Shown: positions 1 through 8,337 of the stretch, in pieces
Position numbering within the stretch: the first letter of the stretch is position 1
Layout of the letters: every line of letters starts with the position of its first letter
From: JBGRQA01 sp041725895
GTDB lineage: Bacteria > Bacteroidota > Bacteroidia > Bacteroidales > Marinifilaceae
Assembly (NCBI GenBank): GCA_041725895.1
Contig: JBGRQA010000034.1
Span: forward strand, 1-61,401
Direction of reading: 5' to 3'
DNA length: 61,401 nt
Program-made: the position numbers and the translations under genes
The notes under the pieces: model-generated
Told to the model about the DNA's origin: nothing
What the model saw: the letters and a program-made list of their open reading frames with translations, nothing else
Databases searched by the model: none

Positions 1-121
1 AATATATAATTTTTATTCCTCTTTTTATCCATACCCATAGATTGAAGCTCCTACTTTCAGTTTGCTAGAATACGATCTTACTGACAACAGCTGCCTCTTC
101 CTGCTCTATCCCTGTTGAAAA

Positions 122-1057
122 CTACCCCAATTCCACATCTTCTGATTTGGCTTTCACGTTTATTTCCAATTCCTGATTTTTTCTACGCTTCCCTGTCCAT
201 CTCCTGTTCATCTCCCCCTTGAAGGTGTGTGCCTGGCAGGGCGTTTTAAAATCACAGCTAGAGTGAGGTCGACTGGTGTTGTAGGAGGCAATCGCTCTTT
301 TAACTGCCTCATTGGCCTCCAGGTAATCCTCAAACACATTACAGAGGTCGTATTCATCCTTAAGGATGCCATTGACTCGCTCGGCGATCGCATTCTCATA
401 GGGATCACCATTTTCGGTCATAGAGATGGTGATGTTCGATCCTTTCAGGTAGTTGACGTAGTCGTAGCAGCAATACTGCACTCCTCGATCCGAATGATGG
501 ATCAACTCCCTGTAGTGCTTCTCCTTTCCCAAAGCCATTTTAAGGGCGTTCAAAGCCCCCTCACTGGCTAGGCTGGGCCACAAACTCCAACCCACAATTT
601 TTCGGGAGTAAGCATCGGTGATCAGTGATAGGTACACAAACCCCATCTTGGTTCGAAGATAGGTGATGTCACTCACCCATAGATGATTGGATCGATTCAA
701 CTTCAAATCCCGAATCAGGTTGGGAAATTTTCGATACAGATGATTGGAATTGGTGGTCTTTGGCCGTGTCCTCCGTGGACGCACCAGCAGCTCATGTGAT
801 CCCAGAAGGGCATACAACTTATCGCGACCATACTTTATCTTATGTTCTTTTAAGAAGTCCTCCAGTTTGTAGAGCAACTTCTCTGTTCCCATCCGTTTGT
901 GTTCCTGCCGGATTTTCTGGACCTCTTTCAGAATGAGGACCTCCTGCATTTGAGTATTGGTTTGGCGGTGCCGGTGATCGTACCAGGCTTGTCGTGTCTT
1001 CCCAAACAGTCTACAGATTTTGGCTCTGGAGGCCAAGGGGTACATCTGTCCTAGCAC
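122..1057 (-). CDS. IS3-family transposase OrfB (rve integrase core)
   Basis: Catalytic half of an IS3-family transposase, 311 residues, which cuts and joins the element ends. The integrase core is visible: the first Asp lies in LWVSDITYLRT, the second in IHHSDRGVQY, and the Glu follows in the block around NAIAERVNGILKDEY, giving the DDE triad. An HTH_21-like basic N-terminal region precedes it. Translation probably depends on frameshifting from orfA; the annotated start is a GTG three bases past the orfA stop, and the frame is open upstream of it as far as the slippery site. No internal stop is seen, so the gene could be active. Confidence 0.92.
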   Translation of the reverse strand: MLGQMYPLASRAKICRLFGKTRQAWYDHRHRQTNTQMQEVLILKEVQKIRQEHKRMGTEKLLYKLEDFLKEHKIKYGRDKLYALLGSHELLVRPRRTRPKTTNSNHLYRKFPNLIRDLKLNRSNHLWVSDITYLRTKMGFVYLSLITDAYSRKIVGWSLWPSLASEGALNALKMALGKEKHYRELIHHSDRGVQYCCYDYVNYLKGSNITISMTENGDPYENAIAERVNGILKDEYDLCNVFEDYLEANEAVKRAIASYNTSRPHSSCDFKTPCQAHTFKGEMNRRWTGKRRKNQELEINVKAKSEDVELG

Positions 1058-1059
1058 AT

Positions 1060-1491
1060 CTACTGCTTGGGGCCATACTTTTTTCGGATGTCCAGTTTGT
1101 AGTCTTCCTCGGCAATATCAATAACCGTATTCAGGGCAATGGTCTTCATCTGGGCCAATTCCAGTTGAGCCTCCAGATCTTTGATGCGTTGCTCCAATTT
1201 CTTAATATCGATGCGTTCTTTGGTAGTCATGGAGGCCAAAGATAAGTGAAGTTGCTCAGAATAACGATCCTGCCACCGACGAATGATCCGTTTGTATTCG
1301 GATCGGTGTAGACCGAATCGATCCCGGGCTTCCTCCAGACTCATCCTTTGTCCATCAATCTCACTGACCAACCAGCGTCGAAAACTTACTTCGTAGTTCT
1401 GAAAATTAATTGTCTCTTCCTGAAAACCATCCATGTGGTCGGTCAGTTTTCCTTCCTTAAATTTGTTCATTTTGCTTAACTTTTGTGTCAA
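1060..1491 (-). CDS. IS3-family transposase OrfA (helix-turn-helix protein)
   Basis: DNA-binding half of the IS3 element, 143 residues. The N-terminal part (about residues 30-85) reads as a helix-turn-helix (SLEEARDRFGLHRSEYKRII), followed by a leucine-rich coiled coil (about 95-125, KKLEQRIKDLEAQLELAQ) of the type used by OrfA proteins to multimerise. It ends directly upstream of orfB. Its last codons contain the A-AAA-AAG slippery heptamer that would make the OrfAB fusion. Confidence 0.88.
   Translation of the reverse strand: MTQKLSKMNKFKEGKLTDHMDGFQEETINFQNYEVSFRRWLVSEIDGQRMSLEEARDRFGLHRSEYKRIIRRWQDRYSEQLHLSLASMTTKERIDIKKLEQRIKDLEAQLELAQMKTIALNTVIDIAEEDYKLDIRKKYGPKQ
1078..1084 (-). promoter_or_regulatory. 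Programmed -1 frameshift heptamer A-AAA-AAG
   Basis: Read on the minus strand, the orfA frame is CGA AAA AAG TAT, giving the canonical X-XXY-YYZ slippery heptamer. Slipping back by one base opens the orfB frame (AAA GTA TGG CCC CAA GCA GTA GAT GTG) without a stop, so a fused OrfAB transposase can be made. This is the known expression mode of IS3 elements; I did not model a stimulatory RNA structure. Confidence 0.75.
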
Positions 1492-1556
1492 GCTATTTCA
1501 GGAGGAGACAGAGGATAAAAATTCAGCAGGAAGGACCAATTGAGCCGCAGGGCCAG

Positions 1557-1586
1557 AAAAAAGGCCGGGAAATTGCCCGGCCCTAT
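1557..1586 (-). terminator. Rho-independent terminator of cobC
   Basis: Minus-strand hairpin with stem GGCCGGG/CCCGGCC and a short AT loop, followed by a run of six T. It starts right after the cobC stop and separates cobC from the IS element. Confidence 0.85.
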
Positions 1587-1591
1587 AATTT

Positions 1592-2122
1592 TTACAGTTG
1601 AAATTGAAGTACATCCCCAAATCCTGCAGGTGGTTCGTTAAAGGCTTCCTCCAGCTTAATGCCGTTCTTCAAAGCCTGTAGGGTACGAATCACACCCCCA
1701 TGGGTAACCACAGCCACTTTCTCGTGTCCCTTTTCCTTTAGTTCATTCCAGAATTCCAATACTCTGGTTTGAAGTATAACAAAAGATTCTCCGTTGGTAC
1801 ATTTCCGATTTACGAAGTCGTCCATCCATTTCGGAAAAGCAGGATCCTTAATTTCGTCCCACTCCTTGCCTTCCCAATCGCCAAAATTCAGCTCCATCAA
1901 ACGGTCGTCGTACTGGACTTCCGCATCGAACAAATCGCCGGCCAGTTGCTTGCAGCGAGTTAAGGGGCTTGAATACAGGGCATCGAACTCGATTCCATTT
2001 ATTTTCTCTTTCACAGTGGCCAATTCCTCAGGATAGCTTTCTGCCAGTGCTACATCTTTTTGGCCGTAGCAAACGCCCTTTTCCACATCCACCGAAGTGT
2101 GACGAATTAAATATACTTCCAT
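1592..2122 (-). CDS. cobC: Alpha-ribazole phosphatase (histidine phosphatase family)
   Basis: Histidine-phosphatase-fold enzyme of 176 residues. The N-terminal LIRHTSVDVEKGVCYG carries the phosphoacceptor His with the 'H-T' variant of RHG and the CYGQ block typical of CobC; the second catalytic His is in VVTHGGVIRTL. CobC removes the 5' phosphate from alpha-ribazole phosphate or adenosylcobalamin phosphate at the end of nucleotide-loop assembly. Its partner gene cobS lies 2.5 kb upstream on the same strand; in relatives the two are usually adjacent, so the MazEF pair, cobS fragment and lipoprotein gene between them look like later arrivals. It is followed by its own terminator. Confidence 0.85.
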   Translation of the reverse strand: MEVYLIRHTSVDVEKGVCYGQKDVALAESYPEELATVKEKINGIEFDALYSSPLTRCKQLAGDLFDAEVQYDDRLMELNFGDWEGKEWDEIKDPAFPKWMDDFVNRKCTNGESFVILQTRVLEFWNELKEKGHEKVAVVTHGGVIRTLQALKNGIKLEEAFNEPPAGFGDVLQFQL

Positions 2123-2406
2123 TCTATTCTACTATTTTATAATAAATTCAATAGCTCCCCAACGATTGGATGGACCATTCACTAAGAGCTAAGCAATGAA
2201 TTTATGGCATTAACAAATACTTGAAGCTCCAAAAGTATCTACTAAAGGGATATTTCGCAAGAAAACAAGGCAACAAAAGGAATAGATTAAAGGATCAATA
2301 ACTATTTCAAGGTACTGTAGGTTGGAAAAATGAGAGAAGTTCTGATTTTGGAATTATGTGGATTTACAAAAATAGAATAGGCCTATCACTTATAACTCCT
2401 TACTTC

Positions 2407-2718
2407 TTATCTAAACATTTCACTAAGAACTGATTTGGCTTCAACTACTTCTTCTGTATTTAGCTTGCCAATACAACGAATTAATCGGGTTTTGTCAACT
2501 GATCTCATTTGATCAAGTGCAATAGCACTTTCGTTATCATTGAATTTAGTGATGGGACGAAAAGGTATTTCCTTTATAGTACTTGTTAAGGGTGCAATAA
2601 TTACCGTTTTCAAATGGAGATTCATAACATCAGGGGATATGACTACACAGGGGCGCGTTTTTTTCATTTCACTCCCTTTGGTTGGATCAAGATTCACAAT
2701 AAAAACCTTAAACTGCAT
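2407..2718 (-). CDS. mazF: MazF/PemK-type endoribonuclease toxin
   Basis: Protein of 103 residues with the MazF/PemK fold signature: VFIVNLDPTKGSEMKKTRPC at the start, then VVISPDVMN and VIIAPLTSTIKEIPFRP, and an Asp-Gln-Met-Arg-Ser core (ALDQMRSVDKTRL). Members cleave mRNA at short sequences. It lies 18 bp downstream of an AbrB-type antitoxin gene, the normal order antitoxin then toxin. Length is normal. It sits between an IS element and a cobS remnant, suggesting a mobile origin. Confidence 0.9.
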   Translation of the reverse strand: MQFKVFIVNLDPTKGSEMKKTRPCVVISPDVMNLHLKTVIIAPLTSTIKEIPFRPITKFNDNESAIALDQMRSVDKTRLIRCIGKLNTEEVVEAKSVLSEMFR

Positions 2719-2736
2719 CGTGTATCCAATTATAAC

Positions 2737-2991
2737 CTATTCAGGTAGATCAAACAAAGTATCATCGTCAAAAAAATCAGGCAATTCTTTCCCATAATCG
2801 GGATGATTAGCCAGTCGTTGGCAAGCTTTTGCCCACCCTTCACGAATCTCGATTACTGGTTCCAGTATCAGTTTGCCCTCCGAAATGGATACGGTAAATT
2901 TTCCTCCCTCCTCAATATTCAGTTGAGTGAGTATTATTTTCGGAAGTATTACTCCTTGAGAGTTCCCTATTTTCTTTACATTTAATTCCAT
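2737..2991 (-). CDS. mazE: MazE-type antitoxin (AbrB/SpoVT DNA-binding fold)
   Basis: Protein of 84 residues. Residues 1-48 form a swapped-hairpin AbrB fold (VKKIGNSQGVILPKIIL, then ISEGKLILEPV), which binds DNA and autoregulates the operon. The acidic C-terminal tail (ELPDFFDDDTLFDLPE) is what normally occupies and neutralises the MazF active site. It is directly upstream of mazF. The upstream 150 bp is AT-rich and probably holds the promoter. Confidence 0.88.
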   Translation of the reverse strand: MELNVKKIGNSQGVILPKIILTQLNIEEGGKFTVSISEGKLILEPVIEIREGWAKACQRLANHPDYGKELPDFFDDDTLFDLPE

Positions 2992-3149
2992 ACTAAAGAA
3001 TTGCGATAAGAATTGATGATAATTAGAGTATCACTTCTTGTTACTACAAAGTTATAACAAATCCATGTAAACATCAATTATTTAGGGTTCCTATTATCTC
3101 GTTTTAGAATCTATGCTACCAAAGGTAGTCTCGTTATATAGTCTTAAAT

Positions 3150-3375
3150 CTAAATCACAACTACAATATAGCTAATATAAAGCACCAACTCTCCCACCTG
3201 TTGTGTGGCTCCAATGCAATCGCCTGTAAAGCCCCCGATCCACTTGTTAAAGTAACGGCCCATCAGGTATTTGCTCAAGTATACCGGTAGCAGAATGATG
3301 AGATATTCAAAGCTGAGAAGGAATAAATAAAGCAGGCCAAATAGATAAGCAATAAGCATTCCATCGCTCAAGTTT
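3150..3375 (-). pseudogene. Broken duplicate of the cobS 3' end
   Basis: About 200 bp matches the last part of the intact cobS at 4574-4800 with scattered differences. The shared protein stretch runs through YLIILLPV, SKYLMGRYFNKWIGG and FTGDCIGATQQVGELV. Upstream of about 3375 similarity to CobS is lost; the open frame continues to 3482 with unrelated residues. CobS needs its N-terminal membrane and Mg-binding segments, which are absent, so this is a remnant. It lies in the same orientation as the intact gene, making a direct repeat that brackets the lipoprotein gene at 3572-4456. Confidence 0.8.
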
Positions 3376-3571
3376 TGTTTCACGTCAAATAGAAATGGAT
3401 TATTTGTTAAAGAGGTAATCTGCATGAACTTGAAACACCTAATAGGTTGTACATCATAATATAAACATATATTCGATAACACCAGCTAAAACTTGGCAAA
3501 CTTGACATAAAGTCAAATTCAATGCAATTATTACTTTTATGTTTAGTTTTTTAATATTAAACATCACTCAC

Positions 3572-4456
3572 ATGAAAAAAATAATTTTTTTAGCATTACT
3601 TGGTACCACCCTACTGAGTTGTAGCAAAAATGAGGAGCAACCTAAAGATGACACCCTCTATGAGGTAAACTTTAATGTATCCGCTTTTAATCAGGAAGTA
3701 ATCCCCTTAAAGAGTACTCAAACCCTTAATGGTGTAGTAAACTATCTTGATTATATAGTATATAGCGAAGACGGAGGCCTTCTCTACCGAAAGGAGTACA
3801 AAAATACGGATGAAAACTTTGGGGTGGTGAAGGACCAGTTTCCCAAAGGAAAATACCATATTATTTTCTTCGGCTTGCAGGACAATTTGTTTGGTGAAAA
3901 TTTCACAGAAGGAACGAACCTGTTTCAGGAAGCCAGTTACTATTCAGACGAGCCACTAGAGGATTCTTTCTTTAGGAAAATTACATTGACCGTTCCGGAT
4001 GAGAATTCCAATCTTGCAATTTCTTTGGAAAGAGTTGTAGGTAAGCTGGAAGTAATATTTACTGACAATATGCCACAGGAAGTGGTAAAAATAGAACCAT
4101 TGCTAACCGGAGCTTACTGGGGGCTTGAATTTGCTACAGAAGGTTTGTTTCACCAGGCAACAATTGATTATAAAACCTATACCATCACGGATGCGGAAAA
4201 GGGCAAACCAAACTTTAAAATGGAATTCTATTCGTATGCAAGCACAGGTGGAATTAATTGTGGCCTGACGATTAAATGCTTAGATGTAAATAATGAGGTG
4301 GTAGCTACAAAATCCATCCCCAATATTAAAATTTACCGAAACAAAATAACACGCCTAAGCGGAAGTATGTTTGATGGGAATAACGCTCCGGCTGAGGGAA
4401 ATTTTAAGATCGAGGTGGATCCTGATTGGGCGGAAGTCGTAGAGCAAGGATTCTAA
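3572..4456 (+). CDS. Lipoprotein, possibly FimB/Mfa2-like fimbrial anchor
   Basis: Protein of 294 residues. The start at 3572 is chosen because it gives a clean lipoprotein signal: MKKIIFLALLGTTLLSC with the lipobox Cys at residue 17; the frame is open 11 codons further upstream without a sensible signal. The mature part is beta-rich and resembles the fimbrial anchor family of Bacteroidota (early YEVNFNVSAFNQEV, later LTVPDENSNLAISLERVVGKLEV and the NKITRLSGSMF block near the C-terminus). The assignment is by pattern only. It is the only plus-strand gene in this half of the window, with no stalk-subunit gene beside it. Confidence 0.55.
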   Translation: MKKIIFLALLGTTLLSCSKNEEQPKDDTLYEVNFNVSAFNQEVIPLKSTQTLNGVVNYLDYIVYSEDGGLLYRKEYKNTDENFGVVKDQFPKGKYHIIFFGLQDNLFGENFTEGTNLFQEASYYSDEPLEDSFFRKITLTVPDENSNLAISLERVVGKLEVIFTDNMPQEVVKIEPLLTGAYWGLEFATEGLFHQATIDYKTYTITDAEKGKPNFKMEFYSYASTGGINCGLTIKCLDVNNEVVATKSIPNIKIYRNKITRLSGSMFDGNNAPAEGNFKIEVDPDWAEVVEQGF

Positions 4457-4513
4457 TTTGCAGGGAGAAATTGAAAATTCTACGAAACATGTAGGTTCAA
4501 AATAATTCAAAGA

Positions 4514-4543
4514 AAAAGGCAGCTGTTAGGGCTGCCTTTTTCT
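4514..4543 (+). terminator. Hairpin terminator after the lipoprotein gene
   Basis: Stem GGCAGC/GCTGCC with flanking A and T runs on both sides, so it could stop transcription from either strand. It sits between the convergent lipoprotein and cobS genes. Confidence 0.8.
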
Positions 4544-4573
4544 TTGGGGGTATTCCAAGCAATCAATTCTTAT

Positions 4574-5332
4574 CTATATAAAGGATGAAGCAGCTATATA
4601 ACTAATATAGAACACCAACTCTCCCACCTGTTGGGTAGCTCCAATGCAATCGCCTGTAAAGCCCCCGATCCACTTGTTAAAGTAACGGCCCATCAGGTAT
4701 TTGCTCAAGAATACCGGCAGCAGAATGATGAGATATTTGTAGCTGGGAAGGAACAGCATGGGAAGCAGGCCCAACAGAAAGGCAACAAGCATATTCCCTG
4801 TACTGATTCGTTGGGTGTAATCGCTGGCTTTGGAATTCTCCACTCTTGCATATTTGTGAGTGTTTACGAAAGTGGTTGCAGTGAGCCGGCTTACACTGTG
4901 AGCTGCCATTAGTACCATCGGAATTTCAGCAGCATCAATGGCCTGTAAGCCAAAAAAACGACTCAGCACCATAAATACCAGGCCGGTAACACCAAAAGCC
5001 CCAATCAGTGAATCCTTCATGATGGCCAGAATTCGTTCTTTGGTCCAGCCTCCGCCGAAACCATCGCAAACATCCATGAAACCGTCTTCGTGCAGTCCCC
5101 CGGTAAAGAGAACGGTGAATCCCATACAGAGGATCAGGGACAAATTTAAAGGCAGTAACAGGTTTGCTGCATAGAACACAGCTCCCGACAAGCCTCCGAT
5201 AATGATTCCCGAAAGGGGGAAGTATTTTATTGCTTCATGCTGATATTCCTTCTCGAACTGAGCCCATTGTGGAAAAGGAATCCGGGTGAAAAAGGACAAG
5301 GCGGTAAAAAATATGTTGATTTCCCGTTTCAT
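4574..5332 (-). CDS. cobS: Adenosylcobinamide-GDP ribazoletransferase (cobalamin synthase)
   Basis: Integral membrane enzyme of 252 residues that joins adenosylcobinamide-GDP to alpha-ribazole (phosphate), closing the nucleotide loop. Family blocks are clear: FFTRIPFP near residue 15, the acidic metal-binding motif GLHEDGFMDVCDGFGGG near 80, and the C-terminal GGFTGDCIGATQQVGEL. Several hydrophobic segments are visible. It lies about 195 bp downstream of the cobT pair and is probably the third gene of the riboswitch-controlled unit, although a possible hairpin terminator at 5463-5491 lies between them. Confidence 0.95.
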   Translation of the reverse strand: MKREINIFFTALSFFTRIPFPQWAQFEKEYQHEAIKYFPLSGIIIGGLSGAVFYAANLLLPLNLSLILCMGFTVLFTGGLHEDGFMDVCDGFGGGWTKERILAIMKDSLIGAFGVTGLVFMVLSRFFGLQAIDAAEIPMVLMAAHSVSRLTATTFVNTHKYARVENSKASDYTQRISTGNMLVAFLLGLLPMLFLPSYKYLIILLPVFLSKYLMGRYFNKWIGGFTGDCIGATQQVGELVFYISYIAASSFI

Positions 5333-5462
5333 TTGTTGTTTTTATTAATAAGTCGGATGGAACTTGCCAGCAGGGTTGTCCACGCGTGGTGGTTGATTAA
5401 CGAAGGGCTCGTTTCATGTGATAAACTTACCTGGTTGTACAATTTTTTGTTCTGAACAAGAA

Positions 5463-5491
5463 CCCCCTTCTGTAGATTGCACAAAAGGGGG
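5463..5491 (-). terminator. Possible terminator or attenuator between cobT and cobS
   Basis: Stem of seven pairs, CCCCCTT/AAGGGGG on the minus strand, with a 15-nt loop and a T-rich but interrupted tail (TTCTTGTT). The long loop and imperfect tail make termination partial at best. Confidence 0.45.
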
Positions 5492-5527
5492 CGCGAGATA
5501 TATCTTTCTAAAAGACTAAGGCTAAGA

Positions 5528-6580
5528 TTATTTCACCTCAATTTTGTCACTGTTACTTACTCCGGCATCCTCAAAGCTGGCCATTTCGTTAAGGAAATTC
5601 ACAGCAGATTGGATGATAGGATAGGCAACTGCAGCACCAGTTCCCTCTCCAAGGCGCATCCCCAAATCGAGAATAGGTTCAGCTTCCAAAACTTCAAGCA
5701 TGTGCTTGTGACCGTTCTCATTGGATTTGTGAGTGAAAATACAGTAATCCAGAACATTTTTATCGAATCGGGAGGCTGCCAGTAAAGCGGAGGTGATAAT
5801 GAATCCGTCCACCATGATAATCATCTTCAGCTCAGCAGCTTTCAGCATGGCTCCGGCAATCATAGCCGATTCGAAACCTCCAAAGTAAGGAAAAATGTCA
5901 TGAACATCCTTACTGCCGCCATAGTTCTCCACAGCTTGCTTCAGAATCTCGTATTTTCTTTTCAGACCTTCGTCATCCCAGCCTGTACCACGACCTACAC
6001 ACTCCTGCAGATCCACATCTCCTAAAAGATGAAGCAAAACTGCTGCAGAAGAGGTGTTTCCAATGCCCATTTCACCGAATCCGATAATGTTGGTTCCTTC
6101 CTTGTGAGCTTCCTCCACCAGGCTGGCTCCTCTTTGCATTGCCTCGTGGCATTGTTCCTTGGTCATGGCGGCTTCTCGAAGATAGCTTCGGGTTCCTGGA
6201 GCAACTTTGGCATCAATTACACCGCTATCGGGGGCAAAATCGTAGTTAACACCCGCATCAACCACGCGAATATCGATACCATTTTGTCTGCCAAAAACAT
6301 TAATCGCAGCTCCTCCGGCCATGAAATTGGCTACCATCTGCCAGGTTACCTCCTGGGGATAAGGGCTTACGCCATCAAGCGCAATACCATGATCTCCGGC
6401 AAAGACCAATATCACCGGTTTGCTCAATTGAGGAGTTAATGTATTCTGAATGCAACCGATTTGATGGGCCATCCGCTCCAAAACACCCAGAGAACCAATG
6501 GGTTTGGTTTTGAAGTCTATTTTGTGTTGCAAAGTTTCAGCCAAATCCTTGTTTGACCTGGTAATATCCACGTGTATCAT
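5528..6580 (-). CDS. cobT: CobT-family phosphoribosyltransferase, copy 1
   Basis: Nicotinate-nucleotide:base phosphoribosyltransferase of 350 residues, which makes alpha-ribazole phosphate from the cobamide lower-ligand base. The start at 6580 (ATG) is preferred over an in-frame TTG at 6604. Motifs: KIDFKTKPIGSLGVLE near the start, VFAGDHGIALDGVSPYPQEV (base pocket), GEMGIGNTSSAA, and the C-terminal DLGMRLGEGTGAA containing the Glu used as catalytic base in Salmonella CobT. It lies 49 bp downstream of a second copy (6630-7673) with which it shares all of these blocks. Both appear catalytically complete, so different base preferences or a heterodimer are possible. Confidence 0.95.
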   Translation of the reverse strand: MIHVDITRSNKDLAETLQHKIDFKTKPIGSLGVLERMAHQIGCIQNTLTPQLSKPVILVFAGDHGIALDGVSPYPQEVTWQMVANFMAGGAAINVFGRQNGIDIRVVDAGVNYDFAPDSGVIDAKVAPGTRSYLREAAMTKEQCHEAMQRGASLVEEAHKEGTNIIGFGEMGIGNTSSAAVLLHLLGDVDLQECVGRGTGWDDEGLKRKYEILKQAVENYGGSKDVHDIFPYFGGFESAMIAGAMLKAAELKMIIMVDGFIITSALLAASRFDKNVLDYCIFTHKSNENGHKHMLEVLEAEPILDLGMRLGEGTGAAVAYPIIQSAVNFLNEMASFEDAGVSNSDKIEVK

Positions 6581-6629
6581 AGTATTTGAATTGGGTATAT
6601 ACAAATATACAATTTATTGTTTATCTTGA

Positions 6630-7673
6630 TTAAGCTTCTTCTGCCTGACTTACACCTGCACTTTCGAAGGACGCCATTTCGTTAATGAATTGAACTGCAG
6701 ACTTTATTATTGGGAAACATACCATTGCCCCGGTGCCTTCTCCCAAACGCATTCCGATATCAAGAATAGGCTGTGCACCCAGGTAGTTGAGCATGGTAAT
6801 GTGGGCCTTTTCATTCGATTTGTGACCAAATACGCAGTAATCAATAATTTTAGGATTGATTTTAAAGGCTGTCAGTAAGGCGGATGTGATGATAAAGCCA
6901 TCTATCAGGAGAGTCATTTTTAATTCGGCAGCCTTCAGCATTGCTCCGGTTATCATGGCAATTTCGAATCCGCCGAAGTAGGTTAATACCTCTATGGGAT
7001 CATTCCCCCCCTGGTAACGCTCCAGGCCTTCAGCAAGTAAACGATATTTAGCTTCAACTCCCTCAGGGTCGAGTCCTGTACCTCTGCCAACACACTCCCG
7101 AAGAGGAGTATCGGTATGCAGGCTCAAAAGTAATGAGGCCGAAGAGGTATTTCCGATTCCCTTTTCGCCAAAAGCAATAAAGTTACAGCCCTTACGATGA
7201 ACATCCTCTATGATTTCACCTCCTTGTTGAATTGCTTTAAGACACTGCTCATGGGTCATAGCCGATTCGTAACGGTAGTTTTTGGTTCCATAAGCAATCT
7301 TCCGGTTGATGATGGGCAATTCCGGATCAAAGTCATGATCAACCCCGGCATCTACCACCTTAAAATCAATGCCATGCTGGCGGGAGAATACATTAATTGC
7401 AGCTCCGCCTCCCATGTAGTTGTAGAGCATTTGGTAGCTTACCGACTTAGGGTAAAAGCTAACACCGTCATCTGCAATACCATGGTCTCCGGCAAAAACA
7501 ATTACAGTGGGTTGGTTGATTTCAGGGTTCAAATTCTGCTGAATACGCCCTATTTTAAAGGCAATATCCTCAAGAACCCCCAAAGAACCAATTGGTTTGG
7601 TTTTGTTGTTGATTTTATCCCACAGGGCATCATCCATATTGGATGAAACAGGAGTAATTTTGAAGTCGGTCAT
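6630..7673 (-). CDS. cobT: CobT-family phosphoribosyltransferase, copy 2
   Basis: Second CobT paralogue, 347 residues, first gene after the cobalamin riboswitch. Same motif order as copy 1: KINNKTKPIGSLGVLE, VFAGDHGIADDGVSFYPKSV, GEKGIGNTSSAS and DIGMRLGEGTGAM with the catalytic Glu retained. Differences concentrate around the base-binding loop (DDGVSFYPK against LDGVSPYPQ) and GEKG against GEMG, which would fit altered lower-ligand choice. Tandem CobT homologues are known as ArsA/ArsB in phenolyl-cobamide producers, but there one partner lacks the catalytic Glu, unlike here. ATG at 7673 is the only good start. Confidence 0.94.
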   Translation of the reverse strand: MTDFKITPVSSNMDDALWDKINNKTKPIGSLGVLEDIAFKIGRIQQNLNPEINQPTVIVFAGDHGIADDGVSFYPKSVSYQMLYNYMGGGAAINVFSRQHGIDFKVVDAGVDHDFDPELPIINRKIAYGTKNYRYESAMTHEQCLKAIQQGGEIIEDVHRKGCNFIAFGEKGIGNTSSASLLLSLHTDTPLRECVGRGTGLDPEGVEAKYRLLAEGLERYQGGNDPIEVLTYFGGFEIAMITGAMLKAAELKMTLLIDGFIITSALLTAFKINPKIIDYCVFGHKSNEKAHITMLNYLGAQPILDIGMRLGEGTGAMVCFPIIKSAVQFINEMASFESAGVSQAEEA

Positions 7674-7885
7674 TTTCAGATTATTTCAATTGTTCAATGT
7701 GATCTGTATGATTCGATCGAGATTGTTCTATCCGTCGCTCTCAACCGAATGTTTCCCGTTTCCAGTACCGAATTCTACTTCCAATACCTTAATTATAAGA
7801 TAGATTGAAAAAATAAATGCAGAACAATTGCATAAAGTTCAAACATTTACCTCTTACCCGGAAGCAAAATGCAACTAGTTTTCAT

Positions 7886-8078
7886 TTGGCAGGTTTCCTG
7901 ACTTTTCCCGGTTTTTACAACCTTCCCCCCTCCCGACAGCTATCGGGATCTGAGAGTGGCTTGTGGTGTATAAACCATGTTTTGCATACGCAAAACGGGA
8001 ATTACAGTAGCGGGCACTGTTCCGGATTTACACCGGATTCCCTTTTATGAAGATCACGGAATGTGACGTCCATCACCA
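7886..8078 (-). promoter_or_regulatory. Cobalamin riboswitch upstream of cobT
   Basis: The minus strand carries the B12-aptamer core in order: GGGAATCCGGTG, then AAATCCGGAACAGTGCCCGC and ACTGTAA, a GCCACTC element, a hairpin with CCCGATAGCTGTCGGG, and the terminal B12 box GTCAGGAAACCTGCC at about 7888-7902. The aptamer ends some 210 nt before the cobT start, leaving a long leader for an expression platform; I do not see a strong intrinsic terminator in it, so control of translation is more likely. High adenosylcobalamin should repress cobT, cobT and probably cobS. Confidence 0.93.
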
Positions 8079-8303
8079 AAATATTTGCTAAGATATATAG
8101 TTTTGCTTGTAAAAAATGAAATTCCTGGCATTATTCACCTGAAATTCCACAGGAAGTTGACGAAGGATATTTTTTTATCGCCCCGCTTTTTTACAAAGCT
8201 ATGCGGTTGAGAGGAATAGGGCCGTTCGGAAGGATTTGAGTATTGTTTCCGGTAGGTATGAACATCTGTTCCTTGAACAGAATATTGATTCAACTGGGAT
8301 AAA

Positions 8304-8332
8304 AAAAACTACCGGGGATTCCGGTAGTTTTT
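8304..8332 (-). terminator. Terminator after the BPL_N lipoprotein gene
   Basis: Perfect 12-bp stem AAAAACTACCGG/CCGGTAGTTTTT with a 5-nt loop, immediately downstream of the stop at 8338. It separates the cobD-cbiB-cobU-lipoprotein unit from the riboswitch-cobT unit. Confidence 0.9.
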
Positions 8333-8337
8333 CTAAT

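Larger units (their letters stand above)
102..1510 (-). mobile_element. IS3-family insertion sequence (orfA + orfB)
   Basis: Two overlapping-frame genes, orfA and orfB, form a typical IS3-family transposon of about 1.4 kb. The ends are placed approximately: TGCTCTATCCCTGTTGAAA near 102 resembles, in inverted orientation, the TG-starting sequence ending near 1510, but the match is imperfect with small gaps and I could not find a convincing target-site duplication. A hairpin terminator of cobC begins at 1557, so the element must end before that. Both genes look intact. Confidence 0.75.

Noticed and set aside
3376..3482. Upstream part of the 110-codon frame over the cobS remnant
   Set aside because: It has no similarity to CobS and no start signal; the frame is open by chance beyond the repeated segment, so it is treated as flank of a pseudogene.
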